17,721 nt of DNA. Source: Campylobacterales bacterium. GTDB lineage: Bacteria > Campylobacterota > Campylobacteria > Campylobacterales > JALSKU01. Position 1 is the first letter of the stretch; every line of letters begins with the position of its first letter. Where the stretch lies: the NCBI GenBank assembly GCA_027038235.1, contig JALVXV010000035.1, positions 1 through 17,721 of the forward strand, in the 5' to 3' direction. Under the pieces are notes generated by a model. That model saw only the letters and a list, made by a program, of their open reading frames with translations. It ran no database searches and was not told the DNA's origin. This document shows, one piece after another, positions 1 through 7,134 of the stretch. A program made the position numbers and the translations under genes.

Positions 1-402
1 TATACAGGATTTGCTATGTTCTTTTTGGGATCAGTTCATCTATATACTATCATGACAAAGGCTGATAAAATAGGACCTTATGCCTCAAGTGATAGAGTAG
101 TAAGTGACTGGTTTTGGCCACTTTATATACTTCTTCTTTTAGCAGTAGAGTTTCACGGAGCAATAGGACTATATAGACTATGTGTAAAGTGGGGATGGTT
201 TGATGGTGATAACCCAAGACAAACAAGAGCAAATCTAAAAAAAGCTAAAAAGGTTGTTACAGTTATATTTTTGACCTTAGGAGTATTATCTTTGGCAGCT
301 TATATCAAGATAGGTATCGCTCACAAACATCAATATGGTCAAAGATATCTTCCAACTTCATCAATATCTATACAATACAATAAACTTAGAAAGGTAGCAT
401 AA
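1..402 (+). CDS. frdC: Fumarate reductase cytochrome b subunit (3' part)
   Basis: Membrane dihaem anchor of quinol:fumarate reductase, which passes electrons from menaquinol to FrdB and FrdA at the inner membrane. Only the C-terminal part (about 133 residues) is present, because the reading frame is open to base 1. The visible part has a GSVHLY helix and an EFHGAIGLYR helix. Their histidines lie 39 residues apart, the spacing I recall for haem ligands His143 and His182 of Wolinella FrdC. The segment DKIGPYASSDRVVSDW and the cytoplasmic KWGWFDGDNPR stretch are also typical. Two transmembrane helices are visible, followed by a last one ending near the C-terminal third. The stop codon overlaps the frdA start by one base (TAATG), so translation is probably coupled. 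The C-terminal tail after the last helix is short and polar. The assignment is firm; the true start lies outside the window. Confidence 0.95.
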   Translation, partial: YTGFAMFFLGSVHLYTIMTKADKIGPYASSDRVVSDWFWPLYILLLLAVEFHGAIGLYRLCVKWGWFDGDNPRQTRANLKKAKKVVTVIFLTLGVLSLAAYIKIGIAHKHQYGQRYLPTSSISIQYNKLRKVA

Positions 403-2402
403 TGAAAGTGTTTTATCATGATGCTTTGATCATAGGAGGAGGACTAGCAGGTCTTAGGGCTGCTGTTGTAGCTCAAAAAAGAGGCTTAAATGCAGTAGTT
501 TTATCTTTAGTTCCTGTAAAGAGATCTCACTCTTCAGCAGCCCAAGGTGGTATGCAAGCAAGTCTTGCAAACTCCAAAATGGGACAAGGTGATAATGAAG
601 ATGTTCACTTTGCAGATACTGTAAAGGGAAGTGACTGGGGATGTGATCAAGAGGTTGCAAGAATGTTTGTAACAACCGCTCCAAAAGCCATAAGAGAGTT
701 AGCTGCTTGGGGAGTTCCATGGACTAGGATAAAAAAGGGTCCTAGAAATGTTGTCATAAATGCCCAAAAAACAACAATAGTCGAAGATGAAAAAGCTCAT
801 GGACTTATCCAAGCTAGAGACTTTGGAGGTACTAAAAAGTGGAGGACATGTTTTACAGCCGATGCTACCGGACATACTATGCTATATGGTGTAGCAAATG
901 AGGCTATAAAAGATGGTGTTGTTATAGAGGATAGAAAAGAGGCTATTTCTATAATAAACAAAGATGGAAAGTGTTATGGTGCAGTTGTAAGAGACTTAGT
1001 AACTGGCGAACTTTCAGCTTATGTTGCAAGAGCTACACTTATAGCTACTGGAGGATATGGAAGAATTTATCAAAACACTACCAATGCAGTTATTTGTGAA
1101 GGTATAGGTCAAGCTATTACTTTAGAAGCTGGTGGATACCTAGGCAACATGGAGGCAGTTCAGTTTCACCCTACCCCAATAGTGCCTTCAGGAATTTTAC
1201 TTACAGAAGGGTGTAGAGGTGATGGTGGAGTCTTAAGAGATGTTGATGGTCATAGGTTTATGCCTGATTATGAACCTGAGAAAAAAGAGCTTGCAAGTAG
1301 AGATGTTGTTAGTAGAAGGATGATGGAGCATATAAGAGCTGGTAAGGGTGTACCTTCACCTTATGGTCCTCATCTATGGCTTGATATCTCAATTCTTGGA
1401 AGAGAGCATATAGAGAAAAATTTAAGAGATGTTCAAGATATTGCTAAAACTTTCAATGGAATTGATCCTGCTGATGAAGGAAGAAAAGGATGGCTACCTG
1501 TTCGCCCTATGCAACACTACTCAATGGGAGGTATCAGAGTAAAACCAACCGGAGCCGCATATAACATGGAGGGGCTTTTTGCTTGTGGAGAGGCAGCTTG
1601 TTGGGATCTTCATGGATTCAATAGACTTGGAGGAAACTCAGTATCTGAAACGGTTGTATCAGGCATGATAGTAGGAAACTATATGGCAGATCATTGTGAA
1701 AAGGTAGATATCGACTTTGATACTGACTTTATAAAACAGCAAATAAAAAAACAGCAAGACTATCTTGAGAGTATCATCCATAACGATGGCGGAGAAAATC
1801 TCTATGATATTAGGAAAAAGATGAGAGAGATAATGGATGAGAAGGTAGGTATATTTAGAACAGGAAGTGAACTTGAAGAGGCTGTTGAAGAGTTAAAAGA
1901 GCTTTATATAAAAAGCAAAAAAGTTTCTATCAAAAATAAAAATAGCGACTTCAACCCTGAGCTTGTAAATGCCTATAGACTTCCAAAAATGCTTAAAGTG
2001 GCACTTTGTGTTGCAAAAGGAGCAAGGGATAGAACAGAAAGCCGTGGAGCACACTATAGAGAGGATTATCTAAAAAGAGATGATGTAAATTGGCTAAAAA
2101 GGAGCTTGTACTCTTGGGGTTTTGAGGATGACAATGAGCCAATTCTTACTTACGAACCACTTGATATTATGAAGATGGAAATGCCTCCAGCTTTTAGAGG
2201 GTATGGTAGAAAAGGTATGATTATAGAAAATCCTTTGAGCGAAAAAAGACAGGCTGAAGTCGATGCTATCAGAAAAAAAATGGAAGCTGAGGGAAAAGAT
2301 AGATGGGAGATACAAGATGCTTTGATGCATTTTGAGTTGCAACCTGAGTACAAAAGAAGAAACGAAAGATTAAATGAGCCTTTAGGAGATGATGATGAGT
2401 AA
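402..2402 (+). CDS. frdA: Fumarate reductase flavoprotein subunit
   Basis: Catalytic FAD subunit that reduces fumarate to succinate. In autotrophic Campylobacterota the same enzyme type serves the reductive TCA cycle. The 666-residue protein starts with an FAD-binding GGGLAG motif (residues 12-17) and has SHSSAAQGG with His43, the residue that carries covalent FAD in Wolinella. Active-site motifs follow in order: QFHPTPI (His256), ELASRDVVSRR (Arg300), MQHYSMGG (His372) and HGFNRLGGNS (Arg408). These sit within a few residues of the catalytic His257, Arg301, His369 and Arg404 I recall for Wolinella. The start at 402 has an AAAGG ribosome site seven bases upstream and overlaps the frdC stop. 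Length is close to that of the Wolinella protein. The gene order C-A-B marks the epsilonproteobacterial frd type rather than sdh or the E. coli frdABCD type. Confidence 0.97.
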   Translation: MKVFYHDALIIGGGLAGLRAAVVAQKRGLNAVVLSLVPVKRSHSSAAQGGMQASLANSKMGQGDNEDVHFADTVKGSDWGCDQEVARMFVTTAPKAIRELAAWGVPWTRIKKGPRNVVINAQKTTIVEDEKAHGLIQARDFGGTKKWRTCFTADATGHTMLYGVANEAIKDGVVIEDRKEAISIINKDGKCYGAVVRDLVTGELSAYVARATLIATGGYGRIYQNTTNAVICEGIGQAITLEAGGYLGNMEAVQFHPTPIVPSGILLTEGCRGDGGVLRDVDGHRFMPDYEPEKKELASRDVVSRRMMEHIRAGKGVPSPYGPHLWLDISILGREHIEKNLRDVQDIAKTFNGIDPADEGRKGWLPVRPMQHYSMGGIRVKPTGAAYNMEGLFACGEAACWDLHGFNRLGGNSVSETVVSGMIVGNYMADHCEKVDIDFDTDFIKQQIKKQQDYLESIIHNDGGENLYDIRKKMREIMDEKVGIFRTGSELEEAVEELKELYIKSKKVSIKNKNSDFNPELVNAYRLPKMLKVALCVAKGARDRTESRGAHYREDYLKRDDVNWLKRSLYSWGFEDDNEPILTYEPLDIMKMEMPPAFRGYGRKGMIIENPLSEKRQAEVDAIRKKMEAEGKDRWEIQDALMHFELQPEYKRRNERLNEPLGDDDE

Positions 2403-3123
2403 TGAAGGAAGAGAGATAACTATAACCGCATTAAAGTATGATCCCCAGGTAAAGGCTTCAAAGCCACACTTTGTAGAGTATAAACTAAAAGAGACTCCGG
2501 GTATGACTTTGTTTGTTGCACTAAATTATATAAGAGAGAATCTTGATTCTGATCTCTCTTTTGACTTTGTATGTAGAGCCGGAATTTGTGGAAGTTGTGG
2601 CATGATGATAAATGGAAAGCCAAGACTTGCATGTAAAACTTTGACAAGTGAATTTAAAGATGGTAAAATCCAACTTTTACCAATGCCAGCATTTAAACTT
2701 TTAAAAGATCTATCTGTCAATACAGGTAAATGGATGCATGGAATGTGCGAGAGGGTTGAAAGTTGGATACACTCATCAAAAGAGGTAGATATTGCAAGAC
2801 TTGAAGAGAGGGTTGAGCCTGAATCTGCACAAGAAACTTTTGAACTTGATAGGTGTATTGAGTGCGGTATCTGTGTAGCAGCTTGTGGAACTAAGATAAT
2901 GAGACCTGATTTTATCGGTGCTGTTGGGCTAAATAGAGTTGCAAGATTTGAAGTAGATGTTCATGATGAAAGAACCATAGAGGACTATTATGAGCTAGTT
3001 GGAGATGATAATGGAGTTTTTGGATGCATGACACTTCTTGGATGTGAAGATAACTGTCCTAAAAACTTACCTCTTCAAACCAAGATAGCTTATTTAAGAA
3101 GAAAATTAGTAGAGCTAAGATAG
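2395..3123 (+). CDS. frdB: Fumarate reductase iron-sulfur subunit
   Basis: Electron-transfer subunit between the FrdC haems and FrdA FAD. It has an N-terminal ferredoxin domain with CRAGICGSC plus a fourth cysteine (C60, C65, C68, C80) for [2Fe-2S]. The C-terminal domain has CIECGICVAAC (C154, C157, C160, C164) and CMTLLGCEDNC (C211, C217, C221). By family precedent C154/157/160/221 bind [4Fe-4S] and C164/211/217 bind [3Fe-4S]. Three in-frame ATG codons lie at 2389, 2392 and 2395. I chose 2395 because AGGAG (2384-2388) then has a six-base spacing; starting at 2389 would leave no spacing. The predicted protein is 242 aa. The start lies inside the end of frdA, so the three subunits are translationally linked. 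A hairpin (3129-3171) follows the stop. Confidence 0.96.
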   Translation: MSNEGREITITALKYDPQVKASKPHFVEYKLKETPGMTLFVALNYIRENLDSDLSFDFVCRAGICGSCGMMINGKPRLACKTLTSEFKDGKIQLLPMPAFKLLKDLSVNTGKWMHGMCERVESWIHSSKEVDIARLEERVEPESAQETFELDRCIECGICVAACGTKIMRPDFIGAVGLNRVARFEVDVHDERTIEDYYELVGDDNGVFGCMTLLGCEDNCPKNLPLQTKIAYLRRKLVELR

Positions 3124-3128
3124 AACAA

Positions 3129-3171
3129 GCAGGTAGTGGATAGATTTTACTATCAACTATGCACTACCTGC
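3129..3171 (+). terminator. Hairpin after frdB (terminator-like, no T run)
   Basis: The arms GCAGGTAGTG (3129-3138) and CACTACCTGC (3162-3171) are perfectly complementary over 10 bp. An inner stem GATAG/CTATC (3139-3143 with 3150-3154) continues the helix, with a six-base loop and a seven-base bulge on the 3' side. It starts six bases after the frdB stop. No T tract follows, so it is not a classical intrinsic terminator. It may protect the 3' end of the frdCAB message or cause a pause. It contains the ATG at 3159, which argues against that codon as a start for the next gene. Confidence 0.55.
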
Positions 3172-3201
3172 CTTACTTCAGAGAAATAAAATCATTTTTG
3201 A

Positions 3202-3209
3202 TATATAAT
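3202..3209 (+). promoter_or_regulatory. Candidate extended -10 promoter for the permease pair
   Basis: TGATATATAAT (3199-3209) offers a TGn extension followed by TATATA, or a TATAAT at 3204-3209. Campylobacterota sigma-70 promoters often rely on an extended -10 with little -35 conservation, and no -35 box is evident here. The start of transcription would fall at about 3214-3217, at or next to the ATG at 3216. The mRNA may therefore be leaderless or have a very short leader. This is inferred from sequence only. Confidence 0.3.
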
Positions 3210-3215
3210 AGCATT

Positions 3216-3626
3216 ATGAATGCTTTAAAAAAATCTATAAAAAACTTTATATCTTTGTCTCCTATGATAGTTGGAATTATAGGACTTGTTGGAATATTTA
3301 AGAGCTTTATAACTCCTCAAATACTTTCTAGTCTATTTGTAAAAAATGCTTTTTACGATACTTTTATCGGACTTTTAGCTGGAGCAATTGCAGTTGGACA
3401 GGCTATTATTAGTTATATTTTAGGAGGCGAACTTCTAAAAGATGGGGTTTCGATGTATGGAGTAAGTGCTTTTATACTAGCTTGGGTTACACTAGGCATA
3501 GTTCAGCTCCCTCTTGAAGCATCTGTGCTTGGAGTAAAATTTACAATTTTAAGAAATATTTTGTCAATTATTTTTACTTTTATTATCTCAGTTGCTACTG
3601 TTTGGACACTAGCAGCAATAGCATAA
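3216..3626 (+). CDS. Half-length permease, ArsP/DUF318-like (first of pair)
   Basis: Small integral membrane protein of about 136 residues with four predicted transmembrane helices. It resembles one half of the permease family PF03773 (DUF318, ArsP_1, YraQ-like), whose members are usually 300 residues or more. The substrate is unknown. Visible features are a Pro-Gly-rich first helix (LSPMIVGIIGLVGIF), a GAIAVGQAIISYILGGELL segment, AFILAWVTLGIVQLP, and LGVKFTILRN before the last helix. These last motifs recur in the next gene. I chose ATG 3216 because the upstream ATG at 3159 lies inside a hairpin and would add a polar 19-residue stretch absent from the partner. No clear ribosome site precedes 3216. 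Family assignment is by recognition of pattern and is moderately sure; transport of arsenicals must not be assumed. Confidence 0.65.
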   Translation: MNALKKSIKNFISLSPMIVGIIGLVGIFKSFITPQILSSLFVKNAFYDTFIGLLAGAIAVGQAIISYILGGELLKDGVSMYGVSAFILAWVTLGIVQLPLEASVLGVKFTILRNILSIIFTFIISVATVWTLAAIA

Positions 3627-3663
3627 AAAGCTTATTGGTTGATTAAAACAAAGGGGTTTTTCA

Positions 3664-4149
3664 ATGAAGGGTATAAAGTTTCTTTTTGTTATTATAATTT
3701 CATATGCAATACTGCTTATATTTTTCCCTTTTAAAGCCCAACTAGCTCTAAAAGAGTCTTGGATGTTGCTTTTAAAGATTGCTCCTGTTTTAATTCTTGT
3801 TATTATATTGACAGCTCTTATAAATCACTTTATAAATCCTAAAAAACTTTCAAAGCACCTCTCTAAAGAGAGCGGTTTTAAAGCTTGGATATTATCTATA
3901 GGTGCAGGAGTATTAAGCCATGGACCAATGTATGCATGGTATCCTCTCATAGAGGAGTTAAAAAGCAAAGGACTTAGAGACTCTTTAATAGGTGTCTTTT
4001 TTTATGCTAGAGCAGTAAAACTACCGCTCCTTCCTATCATGATAGAGTATTTTGGATTGAAATACACTCTTATTTTAAATCTATATATCATTTTGGGTTC
4101 TATTTTGCAAGGGATAATTATTGAAAAAGTAGAAGATATTACATCATAA
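3664..4149 (+). CDS. Half-length permease, ArsP/DUF318-like (second of pair)
   Basis: Membrane protein of 161 residues with about five transmembrane helices. It follows the first half-permease after 37 bases, with AAGGGG (3651-3656) seven bases before the ATG. After an extra N-terminal helix, the core has APVLILVIILTALI, a loop rich in Lys and Ser, GAGVLSHGPMYAWYPL, FFYARAVKLPLLP and FGLKYTLILN. The stretch from the SHGP helix onward aligns in the same orientation with the equivalent stretch of the previous protein (LGVKFTILRN against FGLKYTLILN). The two therefore look like paralogous halves that pair to make one full permease of the PF03773 type. The gene ends four bases from the convergent AI-2E-family gene, with no terminator visible between them. 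Confidence 0.65.
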   Translation: MKGIKFLFVIIISYAILLIFFPFKAQLALKESWMLLLKIAPVLILVIILTALINHFINPKKLSKHLSKESGFKAWILSIGAGVLSHGPMYAWYPLIEELKSKGLRDSLIGVFFYARAVKLPLLPIMIEYFGLKYTLILNLYIILGSILQGIIIEKVEDITS

Positions 4150-4153
4150 AACC

Positions 4154-5185
4154 CTAATCCTCCATCTTTTTATAGACACTCAAAACTGATATAAATAGTG
4201 TAGTAATTGCTGGTCCTAAAACCATTCCCCAAAAGCCAAATGTCGAAAGTCCTGCAAGAATGGATAAAAAGATAAGAAGTTCATTTATGATGGTTTTTGT
4301 CTTGAAAAACTCCTCATTTAGATACTTTATTATCATCGGCTTTAAAAATGTATCTGCTATGATAGAGATGATTATAATAGAGTATGCTGCAAAAAAGATA
4401 GCCTCTTTTGTATGACCTAAAGCTAACTCATATAAAGATATAGGTAACCACATAATCGCTCCTCCCACAACAGGTATCAAAGAGGAAAAACCATACAATA
4501 TACCAAGCAACAATCCATTATATCCATACACCTTGCCAATAATACCAAATAAAAATCCCTCAAGTATTGCAGTTGTTAAAATAGAGTAAAATACTACATT
4601 CATCACATCTGTAATCTGAGAAAATATCTCATTAACCTCTCTTTGTTGCATTGGCAATATAGTCTTAAAATATTGTATCAACTCATCTGCATAAAAGTTA
4701 ATAAAAAAGAAAAATATAACTATCAAGAACATATCTTTTAAAAATCCTGCACTAATCTTGCCAAATTTTGTCGCATAGGGTAAGATAAAGCCACTAATAT
4801 TTTCAACATTTATTTTTGAAATAAAATCATCAAAATATCCCTGAAAGGAGCTTAGTGTATCTGGAAGTTTATAGTGCAGATTGCTAAGATATGTTGAGAT
4901 TTTTTCAATATAGCTTACATCAAAATGGTTGATATATTGCAACAATGTATTTACAGAGTAGATAATAGGTAGGAAAAATAGTATAGACATAAGAAGGGTC
5001 GATATTAGACTACCTGCCATTTTACTTTTAGTTATCTCTATAATCTTTCTTGTAACACTAAATGTTGCTATACTTAAGAGTATAGCTATGATAATGGTCA
5101 TCAAAAATGATTTGTATAGATAAATAACTAAAACTGCTATCAATAGTGTCATCAGTGCTAAAAAATTTTTATCCTTTTGATGCAA
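4154..5185 (-). CDS. AI-2E family transporter (PF01594)
   Basis: Inner-membrane protein of 343 residues with the helix pattern of the AI-2E/PerM family: two N-terminal helices, a long soluble insert (about residues 85-150), then a run of helices. The hallmark C-terminal half includes FLFGIIGKVYGYNGLLLGILYGFSS followed by LIPVVGGAIMW and, near the end, FWGMVLGPAITTLFISVL. Family members have been linked to autoinducer-2 or other export and to ion exchange, and the role here cannot be read from sequence. The start is a TTG codon: AAAGGA lies six bases upstream and overlaps the ruvB stop codon, while the next in-frame ATG is 11 codons later without a placed ribosome site. It is the last gene of the panB-ruvB cluster and is probably translated by coupling to ruvB. 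Confidence 0.88.
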   Translation of the reverse strand: MHQKDKNFLALMTLLIAVLVIYLYKSFLMTIIIAILLSIATFSVTRKIIEITKSKMAGSLISTLLMSILFFLPIIYSVNTLLQYINHFDVSYIEKISTYLSNLHYKLPDTLSSFQGYFDDFISKINVENISGFILPYATKFGKISAGFLKDMFLIVIFFFFINFYADELIQYFKTILPMQQREVNEIFSQITDVMNVVFYSILTTAILEGFLFGIIGKVYGYNGLLLGILYGFSSLIPVVGGAIMWLPISLYELALGHTKEAIFFAAYSIIIISIIADTFLKPMIIKYLNEEFFKTKTIINELLIFLSILAGLSTFGFWGMVLGPAITTLFISVLSVYKKMED

Positions 5186-5195
5186 AAAATATCCT

Positions 5196-6197
5196 TTAAA
5201 ATAGAGAATTTTGACTGTTTAATTTAAACAGATCATAAGCCTTAGGTGTTGCTACCCTGCCCCTTGCTGTTCTTTGTATATAGCCGTTTGCTAAAAGATA
5301 TGGCTCTATGACATCTTCAATTGTTACCTCATCCTCACTTAAGGCTGCTGCTATGGTATTTAACCCCAAAGGTTTTCCTCTTGATTCAAGTAAAATCTTC
5401 AAAAATCCTACATCCAACTCATCAAAACCCATATCATTTACTCCAAGCTCATCAAGAGCATACTTTGCTATATCAAGCGAAATGGTATCTTTCCCATCAA
5501 CTTCAGTAAAGTCTCTTACTCTTTTTAAGAGCCTAAGTGCTATTCTAGGGGTTGCTCTACTTCTTTTTGCTATCTCTAAAGCTGCATCTTCACTACTTTT
5601 TATATTTAATTTTTTAGCTGCAAGTTTTATGATAGTTGCTAACTCTTCATTGCTATAAAATTGCAATCTAAAGTGCATTCCAAATCTATCCCTAAGGGGT
5701 GAACTTATCATACCAGCTCTTGTAGTAGCCCCTATGAGTGTAAATCTTGGAATATCTATCTTTATCGTTTGTGCTGCAGGTCCACTTCCTATGATGATAT
5801 CAAGCCTAAAATCCTCCATAGCTGAGTATAGTATCTCTTCAACCGCAGGTGAGAGCCTATGTATCTCATCTATAAAGAGTATATCTTTCTCTTCAAGATT
5901 GGTCAATATCGCAGCTAAATCCCCTGCCTTTTCTATCATTGGAGCAGTTGTTACTTTGATATTTGCCTCCATTTTATTGGATATTATATAGGCTAAAGTT
6001 GTCTTTCCAAGTCCAGGAGGTCCAAAAAAGAGAGTATGATCAAGTGCCTCATCTCTTTTTTTAGCAGCCTCTATAAAGACTTTTAGATTTTTCTTTATTC
6101 TCTCTTGCCCTATATACTCCTCCCAATTTGACGGTCTAAGTGATGCTTCATATTGATTTTCACCCGCAAATTTTTCTATCTCAACAACTCTCTCCAT
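5196..6197 (-). CDS. ruvB: Holliday junction branch migration ATPase RuvB
   Basis: AAA+ motor of the RuvAB complex that drives branch migration of Holliday junctions during recombinational repair. The 333-residue length is normal. In order the sequence shows Walker A GPPGLGKT (59-66), Walker B LFIDEIHRL (107-115), sensor 1 LIGATTRAG (154-162), the SPLRDRFG arginine-finger region (166-173), sensor 2 ATPRIALRLLKRVRDF, and the C-terminal winged helix ending in GYIQRTARGRVATPKAY. The ATG at 6197 has only a weak purine-rich site upstream (AGAGTGAG on the minus strand). It lies downstream of panB in the same direction after 72 bases that carry a hairpin and heptamer repeats. The ruvA and ruvC genes are not nearby, as is common in this phylum. 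Confidence 0.97.
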   Translation of the reverse strand: MERVVEIEKFAGENQYEASLRPSNWEEYIGQERIKKNLKVFIEAAKKRDEALDHTLFFGPPGLGKTTLAYIISNKMEANIKVTTAPMIEKAGDLAAILTNLEEKDILFIDEIHRLSPAVEEILYSAMEDFRLDIIIGSGPAAQTIKIDIPRFTLIGATTRAGMISSPLRDRFGMHFRLQFYSNEELATIIKLAAKKLNIKSSEDAALEIAKRSRATPRIALRLLKRVRDFTEVDGKDTISLDIAKYALDELGVNDMGFDELDVGFLKILLESRGKPLGLNTIAAALSEDEVTIEDVIEPYLLANGYIQRTARGRVATPKAYDLFKLNSQNSLF

Positions 6198-6212
6198 AAG
6201 CTATCTCACTCT

Positions 6213-6235
6213 TAAAGTTTCCGCTGGAAACTTTA
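6213..6235 (-). repeat. Perfect 10-bp inverted repeat between panB and ruvB
   Basis: The arms TAAAGTTTCC (6213-6222) and GGAAACTTTA (6226-6235) are perfectly complementary around a three-base loop. The element lies 16 bases upstream of the ruvB start codon on the transcribed strand. Read on the minus strand, no T run follows, so it is not a standard terminator for panB. Read on the plus strand it is followed by T-rich DNA, but no plus-strand gene ends here. It could be a dispersed intergenic repeat, an RNA structure influencing ruvB translation, or a processing site. Confidence 0.6.
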
Positions 6236-6239
6236 TTCT

Positions 6240-6267
6240 AATTTTTAATTTTTCATTTTTCATTTTT
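6240..6267. repeat. Heptamer tandem repeat, four copies
   Basis: On the plus strand the sequence reads AATTTTT, AATTTTT, CATTTTT, CATTTTT in four adjacent 7-base units (6240-6246, 6247-6253, 6254-6260, 6261-6267). It starts three bases beyond the panB stop codon on the minus strand and runs almost to the adjacent inverted repeat. The period is visible directly. It is intergenic, so copy-number change would alter spacing rather than a reading frame. Confidence 0.7.
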
Positions 6268-6269
6268 TA

Positions 6270-7058
6270 TTAATACCAGTACTCTTCACTAGGAAACTTA
6301 CCCTCTTTTACCTCTTTGACATACTCTTTTACACTATCTCTTACAAGCTTAGCTCCATCAAGGTATCTTTTTACAAATTTTGGCTTGAACTCATCAAAAA
6401 ATCCCAGCATATCGCTCCACACAAGCACTTGTCCATCACAATCTTTACCTGAGCCAATACCAATAACTGGTACACTAACACTTTGAGTTATTGTCTTAGT
6501 AGCTTCTGCTTTTACACCCTCTAAAACTATACAAAAGACTCCAGCTTCTTCTAATGCTTTTGCATCTTTTATAAGCTTTTTTATCTCCTCTTCACTTTTA
6601 CCTTTTACCTTATATCCACCCTCAGCTCTAACAAATTGGGGCTTTAGACCAATATGTCCCATTACAGCAATAGAGTTTTTGCATAACTCTTTGATAATAT
6701 CGGCCTTTTCCAAGCCACCCTCAAGCTTTATGGCATCTGCTTTTGTCTGCTGATAAATTTTAGTAGCATTTTTTAAAGCTATATCTTTATCAATATATGA
6801 TCCAAAAGGCATATCACAAACAACCAAGGCACTTTTTACACCCTTGCAGACTGCTTTTGTGTGATATATCATCTCTTCTAAAGATATTCCAAGAGTATCA
6901 TCATCTCCCCCAAAACTCATATTTAAACTATCTCCAACTAAAATAATATCTACAAGATCATCAAATAGTTTTGCCATCAAAGCATCATAAGCAGTAATCA
7001 TGCTAATTTTCTCTTTTGATTTAAAAGCTTTTATCTTATTTATATTCATCTTTTTCAT
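6270..7058 (-). CDS. panB: 3-methyl-2-oxobutanoate hydroxymethyltransferase
   Basis: First committed enzyme of pantothenate synthesis. It adds a hydroxymethyl group from 5,10-methylenetetrahydrofolate to alpha-ketoisovalerate, giving ketopantoate. The 262-residue TIM-barrel protein has the expected motifs: ITAYDA (21-26), VGDSLN with metal-binding Asp43, CDMPFGSY with Asp82, KLEGG (Lys111, Glu113), MGHIGLKPQ (133-141), IVLEG with the likely catalytic base Glu180, and GIGSGKDCDGQVLVWSDMLG (200-219). An AAAGG site lies about seven bases before ATG 7058 on the minus strand. The other pan genes are not in the window. It is probably co-transcribed with ruvB and the AI-2E-family gene, although the 72-base gap with a hairpin may uncouple them. 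Confidence 0.96.
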   Translation of the reverse strand: MKKMNINKIKAFKSKEKISMITAYDALMAKLFDDLVDIILVGDSLNMSFGGDDDTLGISLEEMIYHTKAVCKGVKSALVVCDMPFGSYIDKDIALKNATKIYQQTKADAIKLEGGLEKADIIKELCKNSIAVMGHIGLKPQFVRAEGGYKVKGKSEEEIKKLIKDAKALEEAGVFCIVLEGVKAEATKTITQSVSVPVIGIGSGKDCDGQVLVWSDMLGFFDEFKPKFVKRYLDGAKLVRDSVKEYVKEVKEGKFPSEEYWY

Positions 7059-7084
7059 GCAAATACCTTTTGGGAGAAATTATT

Positions 7085-7113
7085 TGTTGATTTTATCTAA
7101 AAAATGATATAAT
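7085..7113 (+). promoter_or_regulatory. Candidate promoter for hpt-trpA
   Basis: An extended -10, TGATATAAT (7105-7113), gives a consensus TATAAT at 7108-7113. A weak -35, TGTTGA (7085-7090), has a 17-base spacer. Transcription would start near 7120, leaving a leader of about 15 bases before the ribosome site and start codon of the Hpt gene. It lies in the 76-base divergent gap between panB and hpt, so any panB promoter must overlap this stretch on the other strand. Confidence 0.5.
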
Positions 7114-7134
7114 ATCAATCAAATAAAAGGATGT

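Noticed and set aside
3159..3215. ATG 3159 as start of the first half-permease
   Set aside because: The codon lies in the 3' half of the frdB hairpin, has no ribosome site, and adds a polar segment missing from the paralogous partner.
4150..4153. Terminator between the convergent permease and AI-2E-family genes
   Set aside because: The genes are four bases apart and no stem with T run is visible around the stops.
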